DNA from: Deltaproteobacteria bacterium
GTDB taxonomy: Bacteria > Desulfobacterota > DSM-4660 > Desulfatiglandales > Desulfatiglandaceae
Direction: 5' to 3'
NCBI GenBank assembly: GCA_021737785.1
Contig: JAIPDI010000004.1
Coordinates: forward strand, 62,001 to 126,000
DNA length: 64,000 nt
Made by a program: the position numbers and the translations under genes. The notes under the pieces were generated by a model. The model had not been told where the DNA came from, did not search any database, and saw only the letters and a list, made by a program, of their open reading frames with translations. This document shows, piece by piece, positions 8,183 to 17,004 of this stretch. Position 1 is the first letter of the stretch. Each line of letters starts with the position of its first letter.

Positions 8183-9440
8183 TCAGGCGGCCAACGATAG
8201 GAGTGCTTTTTCAATCTCCGGGTATAAGGCGTCAATTTCTATTTGAATATCGATGGTCAGTTTCAAGGCTGTGACAATGCGGCAGTAGGTGCGGATGTCG
8301 TCCAGGTCGAGACGACGTTCCCGCCGGTCCTTGAGCCATTTTTCGCAGACCTGATACCCGCCGATGCGATAGGTCCATACGGCCTCGGGCACGGGGGCAA
8401 AGTACTGGGTCGCGTTAATGTGTACCCGCTGCTTGTCCGGATCGTATCGCAGGCCTTCCTTTTTCCCTTTACCGACGCGTTCATCCCCATGGCCCTCGAA
8501 CCGGCACGCGGGCGGGTCCAGTTCATCCGATTTAAGGAGATGCAGCCCCGTCAGCCGCTCTCCCAGTCCGGCCATCTTCAAGAACAGCTCCCCATCACTG
8601 GTGAACGGAATGCGCGGGAAGTCCATTCTCAGGAACTCGGCATATTTCGCACGGTACGCAGGGGCATAGAGCACGGCGTAGATGTAGTGGAAGATCTCCT
8701 CCGGCGAAGGCTGGGCGCCATGGGCTTCAGTCAACGAGGCAATCAGCTTCGGCTCCAGATTTGGCTGGCGTTCGGCAGATTCCAGATGGGCAAATAGGCT
8801 ACCACAATTGGTAGTGGGAGAGAGGTAGAGGGGAAAGACATATCCCCGCTCTCGTGTTCCATTGGAAACCATGCAGTCGTCCGTCACGTTTTGACTGACC
8901 ATTGCATGAAACCAGCCAGGCCTGGATAACTGGCGACACGTCATCAGAGCGAAGTTTTTCCCTGCCAACATATGTCCCATTACTTCTGGCCGGGGCATAC
9001 AAATAAATCCCCGTGAGTGGCCGGTGTAGTAAGTGAATCGCATATCGAAAGGGCGATAGAGAACCGGCACAACCTTTTCCCTTGTCGGTCCCGAGTCCAG
9101 CAGGTCTTTCTGAGCAAATTCGACCTTCCAGTCGCGTGCGTCTTTTCCAAGGCCGTACGCCTCCCGTGCCATTTCGGGGTCCATCTGGGAGAATAGCCTT
9201 ACCCTCTGTCAAATCTCTTCGGCTGTCCACCCGATGGTCAGTTTATCGCGCGCGGTGACAATGCCCACGCTGTTGACGGGAAATATGTTTGGAACGGATG
9301 GGAAACGCTGATAAACGGCCTCGAGGGCGTTGTCACGCGGCACAAACAGATAGGAAGGAGAAGTAGGCTTCAGCTCGGTCCATTCGGTATCCTCAAGACC
9401 GTCGCCGTCCAGCCAGGCATACTTAGCCTCCCTCAGTCAC
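8183..9440 (-). pseudogene. C-terminal remnant of a type ISP restriction-modification enzyme, with an in-frame stop
   Basis: The reading frame from about 9440 gives FPVNSVGIVTARDKLTIGW, then a TGA at 9209-9211 where the family has Trp (EEI-W-xxV). It continues in the same frame through LGKDARDWKVEFAQKDL, LYRPFDMRFTYYTGHSRGF and CMPRPEVM to the target-recognition part and a natural end at 8183. This is the last third of LlaBIII-like single-chain restriction/methylase proteins. The helicase, nuclease and most methylase regions are missing. It is therefore 5'-truncated and interrupted, and not functional. Confidence 0.8.
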
Positions 9441-9475
9441 CATGGTCGTTGTGGAATGGGTGATTGGTGTGGATC
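9437..9475 (+). repeat. Short duplicate of the ecfS gene segment at 4354-4392
   Basis: About 39 bp containing GAATGGGTGATTGG closely match the ecfS gene and, in frame, encode TMVVVEWVIGVD against TIVVVEWVIGME. A stop follows within five codons. It is a scrap of a second S-component gene or of a past duplication. It abuts the broken end of the restriction gene. Confidence 0.5.
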
Positions 9476-9507
9476 GGCGCGATTGAGGAAGGCCTTCCGC
9501 CGCCTAC

Positions 9508-10809
9508 TTATGCTATGGGGGCGATAAGAACTTTGTCTACTCGTCTCCCGTCCATATCCACAACTTCAAAACGCAAGCCCTGCCATTCAAAGTATTGTCC
9601 GACCGTGGGGATACCCTGAAGCTGGCTTATCATGAGCCCGCCAACCGTATGATACCTTCCGTTTTTTTCATTCGGCAACTCCGCTGTTTTCAGAATCTCC
9701 TTCAGCTCGTCTATATTCAGAAGACCATCCACCAGCCAGGACCCATCCTTTCGTTGTTGGGCCTGCGGTTCAGCGGAAGGTTCACCGGCAGTAGGGATAT
9801 GCCCGACGATATCTTCCAATATATCATTATGGGTGATCATCCCCTCGATGCCGCCGTATTCATCGGTGACCAGGGCAATATGTATCCCCTTTTCCTTAAA
9901 TAACTTAAGCACATTCAAGGATGACATGCCCTCATGAACAAACAAGGGAGGGCGCAATAACAGTTTGAGATCGAGGGGTTGCCGGTTTAGCCTTTGCGCC
10001 AACATGTCTTTTGCCCGAACCACGCCAAGGATGTTCTCAAGGCTACCCTTTGCTACAGGAAAGCGCGAATAATGATATTGCACCAGTTTGTGCCTGATAT
10101 CTTCGAGAGGCTCATCAATGTTCAGCCAGACAATTTTCGTACGGGGGATCATGGCTGCGCCTACAGACCGGTCGTCCAGCCGTAACACGTTTTCAATCAT
10201 ATCTTGCTCGGCTTCGTCAAAAATACCGCTCTTTTTCCCTTGTTCGATGAGGCCTCTGATCTCTTCATGGGTGACAACCGGCCTATGGGCCGGTTTAACG
10301 CCCAACAGGCGGATAACGAGATTGGTGGAGATCTCCAGTAACCGCACCACCGGCAAGGCTGTCCTCGTCAGGAACTGCATGGGGGGTGCCATCATGGAGG
10401 CAATTCGTTCGGGATTGTTCAGCGCCAATCGTTTGGGGACGAGCTCTCCAATGATGAGGGATAGATAGGTAATAACGACCACCACAGCGCCGACACTGAT
10501 AACGTCGCTGTATGGAGCGAACCAGGGGAATGTATTCAAATACGCCGCCATTTTTTTTGCAATCGTTGCCCCGCCAAAAGCACCGGCGAAGATACCCACA
10601 AGCGTTATACCTACCTGGATGGTCGCAAGAAACTGGTTCGGATTCTTGGCGAGTTTCAATGCTGTTTGGGCTCGTTTATCGCCAGAGTCGGCCGAATGTT
10701 GTAAACGGATTTTTCGGGCAACAACAACAGCTATCTCCGACATGGCAAAAACACCGTTCGCCACAAGGAGCAGGAAAATAATGATTATCTCCAAAGCCAG
10801 GTCTTTCAA
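9508..10809 (-). CDS. CNNM/CorC-HlyC family membrane protein (DUF21-CBS)
   Basis: 433 aa. An N-terminal DUF21 domain with three or four membrane segments (about residues 5-25, 65-85, 100-120 and 135-150) contains GELVPKRLALNNPERI. Two CBS domains follow (about 205-320; VGAAMIPRTKIVWL and VTDEYGGIEGMITHNDILEDIVG). The C-terminal CorC_HlyC domain (about 345-430) includes VGGLMISQLQGIP. Relatives are Mg2+/Co2+ export or resistance proteins, although many are annotated as hemolysins. The full family length is present, and transport of Mg2+ is the likely role. Confidence 0.88.
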   Translation of the reverse strand: MKDLALEIIIIFLLLVANGVFAMSEIAVVVARKIRLQHSADSGDKRAQTALKLAKNPNQFLATIQVGITLVGIFAGAFGGATIAKKMAAYLNTFPWFAPYSDVISVGAVVVVITYLSLIIGELVPKRLALNNPERIASMMAPPMQFLTRTALPVVRLLEISTNLVIRLLGVKPAHRPVVTHEEIRGLIEQGKKSGIFDEAEQDMIENVLRLDDRSVGAAMIPRTKIVWLNIDEPLEDIRHKLVQYHYSRFPVAKGSLENILGVVRAKDMLAQRLNRQPLDLKLLLRPPLFVHEGMSSLNVLKLFKEKGIHIALVTDEYGGIEGMITHNDILEDIVGHIPTAGEPSAEPQAQQRKDGSWLVDGLLNIDELKEILKTAELPNEKNGRYHTVGGLMISQLQGIPTVGQYFEWQGLRFEVVDMDGRRVDKVLIAPIA

Positions 10810-11029
10810 GCTATGTCACCTTTCTGTCGACCCTATCGTGCGAGGACGGGACGGCACCGGATCAGGGACCCCTATATCATGTTTCTCCAGGCGATGACGG
10901 AAGCGCCTGGGTGGCGGGCCAAGCTGTGATATTGTGAAATCCGAATCCGGCTACATCGGGAACACGCAACCCTTTCCTTTCTTGCAACATGTTGGAGGTT
11001 GTGAGGTCCTGAGGGGTTAATCACTGTTT

Positions 11030-11741
11030 TCATTCGATACCCGCACGTATCAATGCCAAAAAATCCGTGAAACTCCTGGTCCGAAGCACATTGTCGGACA
11101 TGCGCGGATGTTTAAAAAGTCGTGCGATTTCAGACGCGATCTCCAGTTGAACGCCTGGATGATTGCTGGGCGTAAGAATCAGAAAAAGCACATTTGCCGG
11201 CCTGTCGTCCGGTGAGTTGAAATCGATCCCGGTTTCAGAGATGCCCACCACTACCAGCGGTTCCCTCAGGCCGTCGATACGGGCGTGGGGGAGCGCCACC
11301 CCATTGCCGATACCGGTGCTGAGCGCTTCCTCACGAATGCCGACCAAGGGCCTCGGGTATAACCGACGGTGCAACCAGTGACATAAAAAATGGAATAACA
11401 ATGGCGCCGATGCCCACTTTGAGACCGGTCTTCCCCTGCCGCCAAATGGTTGATAGATCGACTTCCATCCCTGCTACCAGAAGGAATAAGGCAATTGCCA
11501 GTGTCGCAATGGCGTCCAGGGCTGTGGCGTTCAATCCCTGCAAGGGGAAGAGAAACGCACTCAGCTCAGGTGCCAGTCTCCCCAGAATCGTCGGGCCAAG
11601 AAGTACTCCTGCAAGCAGTTCGCCCAACACTGCAGGCTGGTGCAACCGCTGAGCCAACTCGCCAAGAACACGGGCCACAAGAAGCAGAACTCCCAAAGAG
11701 AGGAACATGGCGGTGATGTTATGCGAGGATAGCGTTTCCAT
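11030..11741 (-). pseudogene. Cation:proton antiporter / PTS EIIA fusion with a large internal deletion
   Basis: The first part (start ATG 11741) encodes the opening of a CPA2 antiporter: LGVLLLVARVLGELAQRLHQ, VLGELLAGVLLGPTILGRL and FLLVAGMEVDL. At about 11340-11370 it jumps into VGIREEALSTGIGNGVALPH, the active-site region of a type-2 EIIA domain whose His is intact, in a different frame. Fusions of this kind have some 400 residues of transporter before EIIA; here about 300 are gone. The junction is out of frame, so the upstream frame ends within a few codons. Confidence 0.75.
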
Positions 11742-11844
11742 ACGTTCTTTCAAAGCCTTGCCGGAGATACAGGGATTCCCGTTGCGGGAACCATCGTAAC
11801 CCAATCCAGACGAAACGAGAGGCCTCTCACCACGACGATATATT

Positions 11845-13257
11845 TTAAGTATCTGATTTCTCGCCAAGCCTTCGGTAAAGCGTCCTTCGACCGATGCCTA
11901 AAATGGCGGCGGCCCGGCGCTTGTTACCATCGACCTTTCTTAGAACATGCCGGATATAGTGCTGCTCTACATCGGCGAGTGATGGAAGTCTGTTATGCGT
12001 TTCCACCGGGCCGTACATCTCAGACGATGGTTCATCCATCTCCGGATGATAATTTCTGATTCTGGTTGGCAAGTGCTCCGGATGGATACAGGTTCCAGTG
12101 GCAAAGGTTACCGCACGTTCCACTGCGTTCGAAAGCTCGCGCACATTGCCCGGAAAAGGATACCGCACAATCAGATCCAAGGCCTTGCTGGAAATTTCCT
12201 TGACCTTCTTGTTGAGGGCCAGGGTGAACTGCTGCATGAATCTACTCGCAAGGAGTTCGACATCGTCGCCCCGTTCCCTGAGCGGCGGAACCCTTACGGT
12301 AAAGGTCTCTAAGCGGAAAAAGAGGTCCTCCCGGAAACGGCCCTGGCGGACCTCCTCCTCGAGGTCCCTGTGGGTGGCTGCCAGAACGCGGACATCAACC
12401 TGGTATTCGCGATTTTCACCCACTCGTCTGATTTTTCCATCCTGAAGAATGCGGAGGAGCTTTGCCTGAAGGAAAAGAGGCATTTCCGAAATCTCGTCCA
12501 AGAGTAAAGAACCTCCCTGAGCCTCCGCAAAAAGGCCTTGGCGGCCTTTTTGGGCGCCTGTGAATGAACCCGCCGCATGACCGAAGAATTCGCTTTCCAC
12601 CAGGTGCTCCGGTATGCCGGCGCAGTTGACAGGCAGAAAGGGACCATTTGCGCGTGAGCTCTCGTTATGAATGGCCTTTGTTACCAGCTCTTTTCCTGAT
12701 CCGCTCTCCCCCAGGATCAGGACAGGCCCCTGGGAATCGGCTACCTGGCGTATCTGCTCAAACAAGAGGCGCATGCATGTGCTTTTGCCATACATTCCGT
12801 GGAAGCTATCCGGTGGAAGAACGTCTTTCATCCGATTGACCACTTCCCTGAGACGTTTTCTCTCCAGTATTCTTTTCACGGACAACATAAAGTGCTCCAG
12901 ATCAAGCGGTTTGGTCAGAAAGTCTTCGGCGCCTGCTTTCAAGGCTTCCACGGCCTTTGAAATCGTGCCGAAAGCCGTGATGATCAGGAATCCGGGCAGG
13001 GAATCAGATGCCTGGCCTTGAACTTTATTTAGAAAGCTCAGTCCGTCCATTCCCGGCAGCCTCAAATCGCAAACCACGACGTCGGGCCGCCAGTGTTCCA
13101 TAACCCTTTCCCCTTCCTCGGCTGTCGAAGTCCAGCGTGCTTCGAGACCGGAGTCCTGTACCTCATCCAGAAGAAGGGTCCCAAGGGCTTCGTCATCCTC
13201 CACAATCAATACCAGTTCCTTTTCTGACTTGCCTTCGGGCATGGATTTCCCTTTCAT
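11845..13257 (-). CDS. Sigma-54-dependent response regulator (NtrC family)
   Basis: 470 aa. The receiver domain (about residues 15-130) has the phospho-acceptor Asp64 in CDLRLPGMDG and the conserved Lys in FLTKPLD. The AAA+ domain (about 150-385) has Walker A GESGSGKE, the sigma-54-contacting GSFTGA loop and Walker B GGSLLLDE. A Fis-type helix-turn-helix (about 425-465; NKRRAAAILGIGRRTLYRRL) ends the protein. The kinase gene ends immediately upstream. ATG at 13242 has a better ribosome site (AAGGGA) and may be the true start. Targets are unknown; the two exported proteins at 15002-15830 are the nearest candidates. Confidence 0.93.
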   Translation of the reverse strand: MKGKSMPEGKSEKELVLIVEDDEALGTLLLDEVQDSGLEARWTSTAEEGERVMEHWRPDVVVCDLRLPGMDGLSFLNKVQGQASDSLPGFLIITAFGTISKAVEALKAGAEDFLTKPLDLEHFMLSVKRILERKRLREVVNRMKDVLPPDSFHGMYGKSTCMRLLFEQIRQVADSQGPVLILGESGSGKELVTKAIHNESSRANGPFLPVNCAGIPEHLVESEFFGHAAGSFTGAQKGRQGLFAEAQGGSLLLDEISEMPLFLQAKLLRILQDGKIRRVGENREYQVDVRVLAATHRDLEEEVRQGRFREDLFFRLETFTVRVPPLRERGDDVELLASRFMQQFTLALNKKVKEISSKALDLIVRYPFPGNVRELSNAVERAVTFATGTCIHPEHLPTRIRNYHPEMDEPSSEMYGPVETHNRLPSLADVEQHYIRHVLRKVDGNKRRAAAILGIGRRTLYRRLGEKSDT

Positions 13258-14733
13258 CTATCCGTTTTCAGCCAATCTCGCAGGGAGCATGAACCGAAAA
13301 CAGGCGCCCCCCATCCGACTGTCATTCACCTCCACACGTCCCCCATGTTCTTCGGCCACCGCATGCACTACGGACAGGCCCAATCCCGTTCCTTCGCCCA
13401 CCTGCTTGGTAGTATAAAAAGGTTCAAAAATCTCGGAGCGTATGTCGACGGGCACCCCCGGACCATTGTCTTCCACGCAAAATAGGATCCACTCTTCTCC
13501 CTGCTGCCAGGAAAGGCGGATGTCGCCCCTCTGGGCGCACTGGATTGCGTTGCGAAGGAGATTGATGAGTGCCTGCTCAACGCGCATGGGGTCCACCATT
13601 ATCGGCGTAGTGTCCTTGGGACCACTCAACTTCAGTGTTGCGCGGTTTGCTTCGGTTTCTTCCGCTACGGCAGCCGCTGCAGATGCAGCCAGGCGGGACG
13701 GAAGGGCCGCAGAGTACCGGATGGGGCTGCTGCGGGTGAAATCCAGCAACTGTCTTATGATGTGTTCCATCCGGAAAACCTGTTTGCGGATGGTCTTCAG
13801 GGTTTGCCGGTGTTCGGGGATAAGTTTCTGGTCCCTAAGGGATCTCTGGGCCTTTCCATTGATGACGCTCAAGGGGCTGCCCAGTTCATGGGCTGTTCCC
13901 GCGGCGAATCTGCCCAGGGCAGCCAGCTTTTCGGATTGGCGCAGTTCCTTTTGTAATTTGTCCTGGGTTCTGCGGTGCTCGGCCAGCTCTTGTTCGGCCT
14001 GCTGGATGCTGTTGAGCATATGGTTGAAACTCGCCCCGAGGTCCACGATCTCTTTTGGCCCCCCATACTCGAATCTATGCTCGCGTTCCCCCTGCGCAAC
14101 CCTGGACATGATGGAAGCAAGCCGGCGCAGTTGCAGCCCAAGGGCCCGGTGATGTCCATAAAGGACCACGCCGGAGAGTATAAGCAAGAGCAAGACCAGA
14201 CTCAATGCCCCTTTTATCCTGATAGACCGCAGGTGCTCGCCGAAATCCGCGCCCTTTCGCGTCAGCTGCAACAGCCCGTTGATCTGACCTCCCGTATCGG
14301 TCAAAGGCACAAAGTATGAATATACCTCTCGTCCTGCAATACGGCCGTATTCGCCTCGCCGCTTTCCGTCTGCGGCTAATTCGGTCAATCGCTCGGGTTT
14401 AGGATCCGGGTCGTCTAAGCCGAGCGTCGCGATTTCGGCCCCTTCTTTATCATAGACATAAGCGCTGTATACCCGCTTGATGGAGAAGGCCGACTCCAAG
14501 GCCAGCATCATGCTTCCCACCCTATCTTTTTCAAGGGCGTAACTCAGGGGAAGCTGAATCGCTCGTGCCACAAGCTCCAGGTCATTCTGCATTCGAGTCT
14601 CGACCTCTTTCTCAAAAGAGTTTAAGGCCAGATATCCGCTGAGACCGAAAGCGCCGATCAACGGGGTTACAACATAGATCAGCATGGATGATCGTAAACT
14701 AAGGGTCGGTGAAAAAATTTTGAACCGACTCAT
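13258..14733 (-). CDS. Membrane sensor histidine kinase
   Basis: 491 aa. The N-terminal membrane helix (about 17-38) is followed by a periplasmic sensor of about 130 residues, a second helix (SLVLLLLILSGVVLYG, about 175-192) and HAMP (about 195-250). A coiled coil leads to the dimerisation domain with phospho-His in AGTAHELGSPLS (about residue 285). The ATPase domain carries NLLRNAIQ, DNGPGVP and GTGLGLSVV. The response-regulator start directly abuts its stop, so the two form an operon. The input signal cannot be read from the sequence. Confidence 0.93.
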   Translation of the reverse strand: MSRFKIFSPTLSLRSSMLIYVVTPLIGAFGLSGYLALNSFEKEVETRMQNDLELVARAIQLPLSYALEKDRVGSMMLALESAFSIKRVYSAYVYDKEGAEIATLGLDDPDPKPERLTELAADGKRRGEYGRIAGREVYSYFVPLTDTGGQINGLLQLTRKGADFGEHLRSIRIKGALSLVLLLLILSGVVLYGHHRALGLQLRRLASIMSRVAQGEREHRFEYGGPKEIVDLGASFNHMLNSIQQAEQELAEHRRTQDKLQKELRQSEKLAALGRFAAGTAHELGSPLSVINGKAQRSLRDQKLIPEHRQTLKTIRKQVFRMEHIIRQLLDFTRSSPIRYSAALPSRLAASAAAAVAEETEANRATLKLSGPKDTTPIMVDPMRVEQALINLLRNAIQCAQRGDIRLSWQQGEEWILFCVEDNGPGVPVDIRSEIFEPFYTTKQVGEGTGLGLSVVHAVAEEHGGRVEVNDSRMGGACFRFMLPARLAENG

Positions 14734-15001
14734 GATACCTCCTTTGACACACTAAAATAACACATGTGCCATTATTATACATTAACCCCTGGCACTGGGC
14801 AAGGTTCATTGAATAGCAGCAAACATCTACTGATAACGGTTAGTTATCCCAAAAAATGAAACAGGGGGGCCGGCCCGGTACGCTACATGCAGATACATAA
14901 AGATCAAGATTCAGGCCCGACAATCCAGCAACTGGCATTGCTGTGATCCTCGCTTACAGGGGCCTAATCCGGGTTTGGAGCCAAACAGAAAGGAGGAGAT
15001 C

Positions 15002-15337
15002 ATGGGACCTATACAGAAGGTTGGAAGGTGTATCCTGGTTGCGGCCGGTCTTGGGCTTGCCATAGGTCTTAGCAGCTGCTCCCAGGGGGTCAGCGGCGAT
15101 GAGGCCAAGGAACTGCAGAGCCAGGTGAAGGAAGTGCGGGAGCAACTAATGGCATTGGACGTTCGGCTCGCCAATATGGATACCCCCAAGGACAACGAAA
15201 TTCAGGGTGTGCGCCAGGAACTGGCATCGGTAGATAGATCGCTTACCGAGATCGAGGAGGTTTTGGAACCACCTGAGCCGCCTCAACCTCAGCCTCAGCC
15301 GCAGGCCCCACAACCGGGCGGCGGTCGGGCTTTCTGA
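15002..15337 (+). CDS. Small coiled-coil lipoprotein with a proline-rich tail
   Basis: 111 aa from the ATG at 15002, which follows AAAGGAGGAG. A signal peptide ends in the lipobox LSSC, so mature Cys26 is lipidated. Heptad-rich residues 33-85 (EAKELQSQVKEVREQLMALD and following) predict an Lpp-like coiled coil. The tail alternates Pro with Gln/Glu and ends in Gly-rich sequence, as in cell-wall-spanning segments. No specific family is recognised. It sits 268 bp from the divergent histidine kinase and upstream of a second exported protein. Confidence 0.75.
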   Translation: MGPIQKVGRCILVAAGLGLAIGLSSCSQGVSGDEAKELQSQVKEVREQLMALDVRLANMDTPKDNEIQGVRQELASVDRSLTEIEEVLEPPEPPQPQPQPQAPQPGGGRAF

Positions 15338-15431
15338 CCGATGACCGTGAAGATATGGATTCGAATCGGTATGTACCAGGTGGATTCGGATCGGTTTTTA
15401 AACCTCAACCAATGAGAAAGGAGTTATTTGA

Positions 15432-15830
15432 ATGTTGAACAAGTTTGGTTTTATCATTACGGCAGGCATTGTGTGTGCGCTTGTGTGGGCGGTACCGACA
15501 GCGGCGCAGCAGGAGTCGCAGCAGGGCTACCAGGGACAACAGGGCGCTGTCCCGCCGAAGGTAGAGGTCAATGATGCAGAATTGGATAAAGCTGCTGCAG
15601 CATATGTGCAAATCGCAAAGATCCAGAAAGACTTCCAGGAATCTCTGCAGGCAGCCCCTGACCCCGATCAAAGAAAGGGCCTGCAACAAAAGGCCAACCA
15701 GAAGATGATTCAGGCGGTTGAAGGAGAAGGCATTGCCGTTGACGAGTACAGCCAGATCATAACGGCTGTCCAGTCTGATGACAACTTGAGAGAGAAGTTC
15801 ATGGCTAAGCTTCAGGCGCTGCAAAGATAG
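15432..15830 (+). CDS. Secreted DUF4168 protein
   Basis: 132 aa, with GAAAGGAG upstream. A signal peptide is cleaved near VPTAAQQ. The mature part begins with a Gln/Gly linker. The DUF4168 domain follows (about residues 45-128): DAELDKAAAAYVQIAKIQK, then the repeat-like ISQIITAVQSD-type segment seen here as EYSQIITAVQSDDNLREKF. DUF4168 proteins are periplasmic, helical and of unknown function, often stress-induced. An inverted repeat with a T run lies just beyond the stop. Confidence 0.82.
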   Translation: MLNKFGFIITAGIVCALVWAVPTAAQQESQQGYQGQQGAVPPKVEVNDAELDKAAAAYVQIAKIQKDFQESLQAAPDPDQRKGLQQKANQKMIQAVEGEGIAVDEYSQIITAVQSDDNLREKFMAKLQALQR

Positions 15831-15863
15831 CGCGGCTGTCAACCTGCCGCGACAGCAGCGGCT

Positions 15864-15928
15864 GAATCCCCCTGACCGACGGGATAAAGAACAACTCACA
15901 GCGTGCCCCATGGTCAGGGGGATTTTTC
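15864..15928 (+). terminator. Candidate terminator after the DUF4168 gene
   Basis: AATCCCCCTGACC (15864-15876) is the exact reverse complement of GGTCAGGGGGATT (15912-15924), with TTTT following. The 13-bp stem is strong but the 35-nt loop is longer than usual. It may have arisen as an inverted insertion scar. Confidence 0.5.
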
Positions 15929-15934
15929 GGTTGG

Positions 15935-16095
15935 CAGACGTCATAGGCCAGGATCAGGTTGGGAAAGATGGACCGGTAGCGCTGGAGTTGTTCGGAGGAC
16001 TCAATAAGATCCAGAGTCTCACTCTGCATGTATTCGTCTCCTTCCTTTGAGGGATGTTCAATTTCGTGCTTGACGTAGGATATTAGCGTAGGCAT
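15935..16095 (-). pseudogene. N-terminal scrap of a DNA methylase / restriction enzyme
   Basis: The minus strand reads LDLIESSEQLQRYRSIFPNL followed by ILAYDV. Type ISP and BREX/PglX-like methylases have this pattern (EQLxRYxxxxPNLILTxY), where the enzyme's N-terminal nuclease-like domain ends. The chain then loses similarity and runs into the inverted repeat at 15912. Only about 50 residues are recognisable. It may come from the same kind of gene as the fragment at 8183-9440. Confidence 0.4.
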
Positions 16096-16130
16096 ATTAG
16101 GGGGAAAATATATTCAATGAGGAGCATACT

Positions 16131-16349
16131 ATGAGGACCACAATCAACATACAGGATGCGCTTATGGAGGAACTCCTCGCCCGGTCAAAGGCCGAGACCA
16201 AGACTCAGGCGGTGCAAGTGGCCATCACGGATTACCTCAAGAGGAAAGCCGCTGATGATCTTATCGCCCTCTCCGGCAATATCCACATCGATTCGGATTG
16301 GGAAGCGGACGAGGAAAGGGAACTGAATGAATACCGGGATCATAGCTGA
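16131..16349 (+). CDS. vapB: VapB-type antitoxin
   Basis: 72 aa. The N-terminal ribbon-helix-helix MRTTINIQDALMEELLARSK is the DNA-binding part. A middle helix (TQAVQVAITDYLKRKAADDL) and an acidic C-terminus (DSDWEADEERELNEYRD) follow; the tail is the segment that plugs the toxin active site in VapBC pairs. It overlaps vapC by 23 bp. It should be autoregulated with the toxin. Confidence 0.88.
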   Translation: MRTTINIQDALMEELLARSKAETKTQAVQVAITDYLKRKAADDLIALSGNIHIDSDWEADEERELNEYRDHS

Positions 16350-16719
16350 TACCTGCATATGGATCGAGTTTTTCCGCAAGCCGGACGCTGCGCTCACGGT
16401 GCACCTCAAACGCCTTATCAGGGAAGAGCAGGTGGTCATGACGGGCATGGTTCTGGCTGAGATACTGCAGGGGATCAAGTCGCAAAAAGAGGCGGGGCTG
16501 GTAAGGGACCATTTGCAGAAACTCCCCTATTTGGAGACGACTCGGAAAATATGGGAAAACGCCGGCCAAATATCGGCTTCTCTGCGCGCCCGGGGGATCA
16601 CCATTCCGCTGTCCGATCTCATCATTGCGGCCACCGCCATGTCGCACGGCTGCGAGGTCTTTACGGTTGATCCTCATTTTGATCAGGTGAAGGAACTGAA
16701 ACGGCATTATGCGGAATGA
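16327..16719 (+). CDS. vapC: VapC-type PIN-domain ribonuclease toxin
   Basis: 130 aa. The PIN-domain acidic residues are visible: Asp in IIADTCIWIEFF (about residue 8), Glu in GMVLAEILQGI (about 44), Asp in PLSDLIIAATA (about 95) and Asp in VFTVDPHFD (about 114). Typical PIN nucleases cleave tRNA or rRNA. It is translationally coupled to the overlapping antitoxin gene and is complete for the family. Confidence 0.9.
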   Translation: MNTGIIADTCIWIEFFRKPDAALTVHLKRLIREEQVVMTGMVLAEILQGIKSQKEAGLVRDHLQKLPYLETTRKIWENAGQISASLRARGITIPLSDLIIAATAMSHGCEVFTVDPHFDQVKELKRHYAE

Positions 16720-16901
16720 CAGGAGGGATGGGACGGAATCTCTTGTTCGAGGCAGACCAGCTCAAGGCCTTCAAAAGCGCCAAATAATACCTTGCGAATT
16801 CCACACTGGAATCGAAACGGAAGGTCTCAGAGAATTTCGAAATCGAGTGATCGGTCCGACAGCCAAGACCATGGGGGCAGGTTGAAATTTGCGGGAAAGA
16901 G

Positions 16902-17000
16902 ATGGTCGAAAAGATTGTGAAGCTGAGCGGCAACAGCGGCCGGGTCTATCTGCCGCTGCTCTGGGTCGGATGCCGTGTGAAAATCGTACGACTGGATTGA
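16902..17000 (+). pseudogene. DUF2080 (transposase-associated) fragment
   Basis: MVEKIVKLSGNSGRVYLPLL followed by WVGCRVKIVRLD and a stop reproduces the DUF2080 pattern (KxGNSGRVYLPxxWVGKxVKVVR). The in-frame residues before it (VEICGKE) also fit. Family genes are about 50-70 codons and lie beside IS-type transposases. Here no start with a ribosome site and no transposase are present, so it is a relic. The fdhE gene ends 5 bp beyond on the other strand. Confidence 0.55.
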
Positions 17001-17004
17001 TATG

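Noticed and set aside
9209-9211. In-frame TGA in the restriction-enzyme remnant as a second selenocysteine
   Set aside because: Relatives have Trp there, not Cys, the gene is already 5'-truncated, and no hairpin of note follows. A nonsense mutation is simpler.
14734-15001. Sigma-54 promoter for the small exported proteins under the adjacent NtrC-type regulator
   Set aside because: TGGCAC occurs, but the GC element is not at the required 12-bp spacing on either strand.
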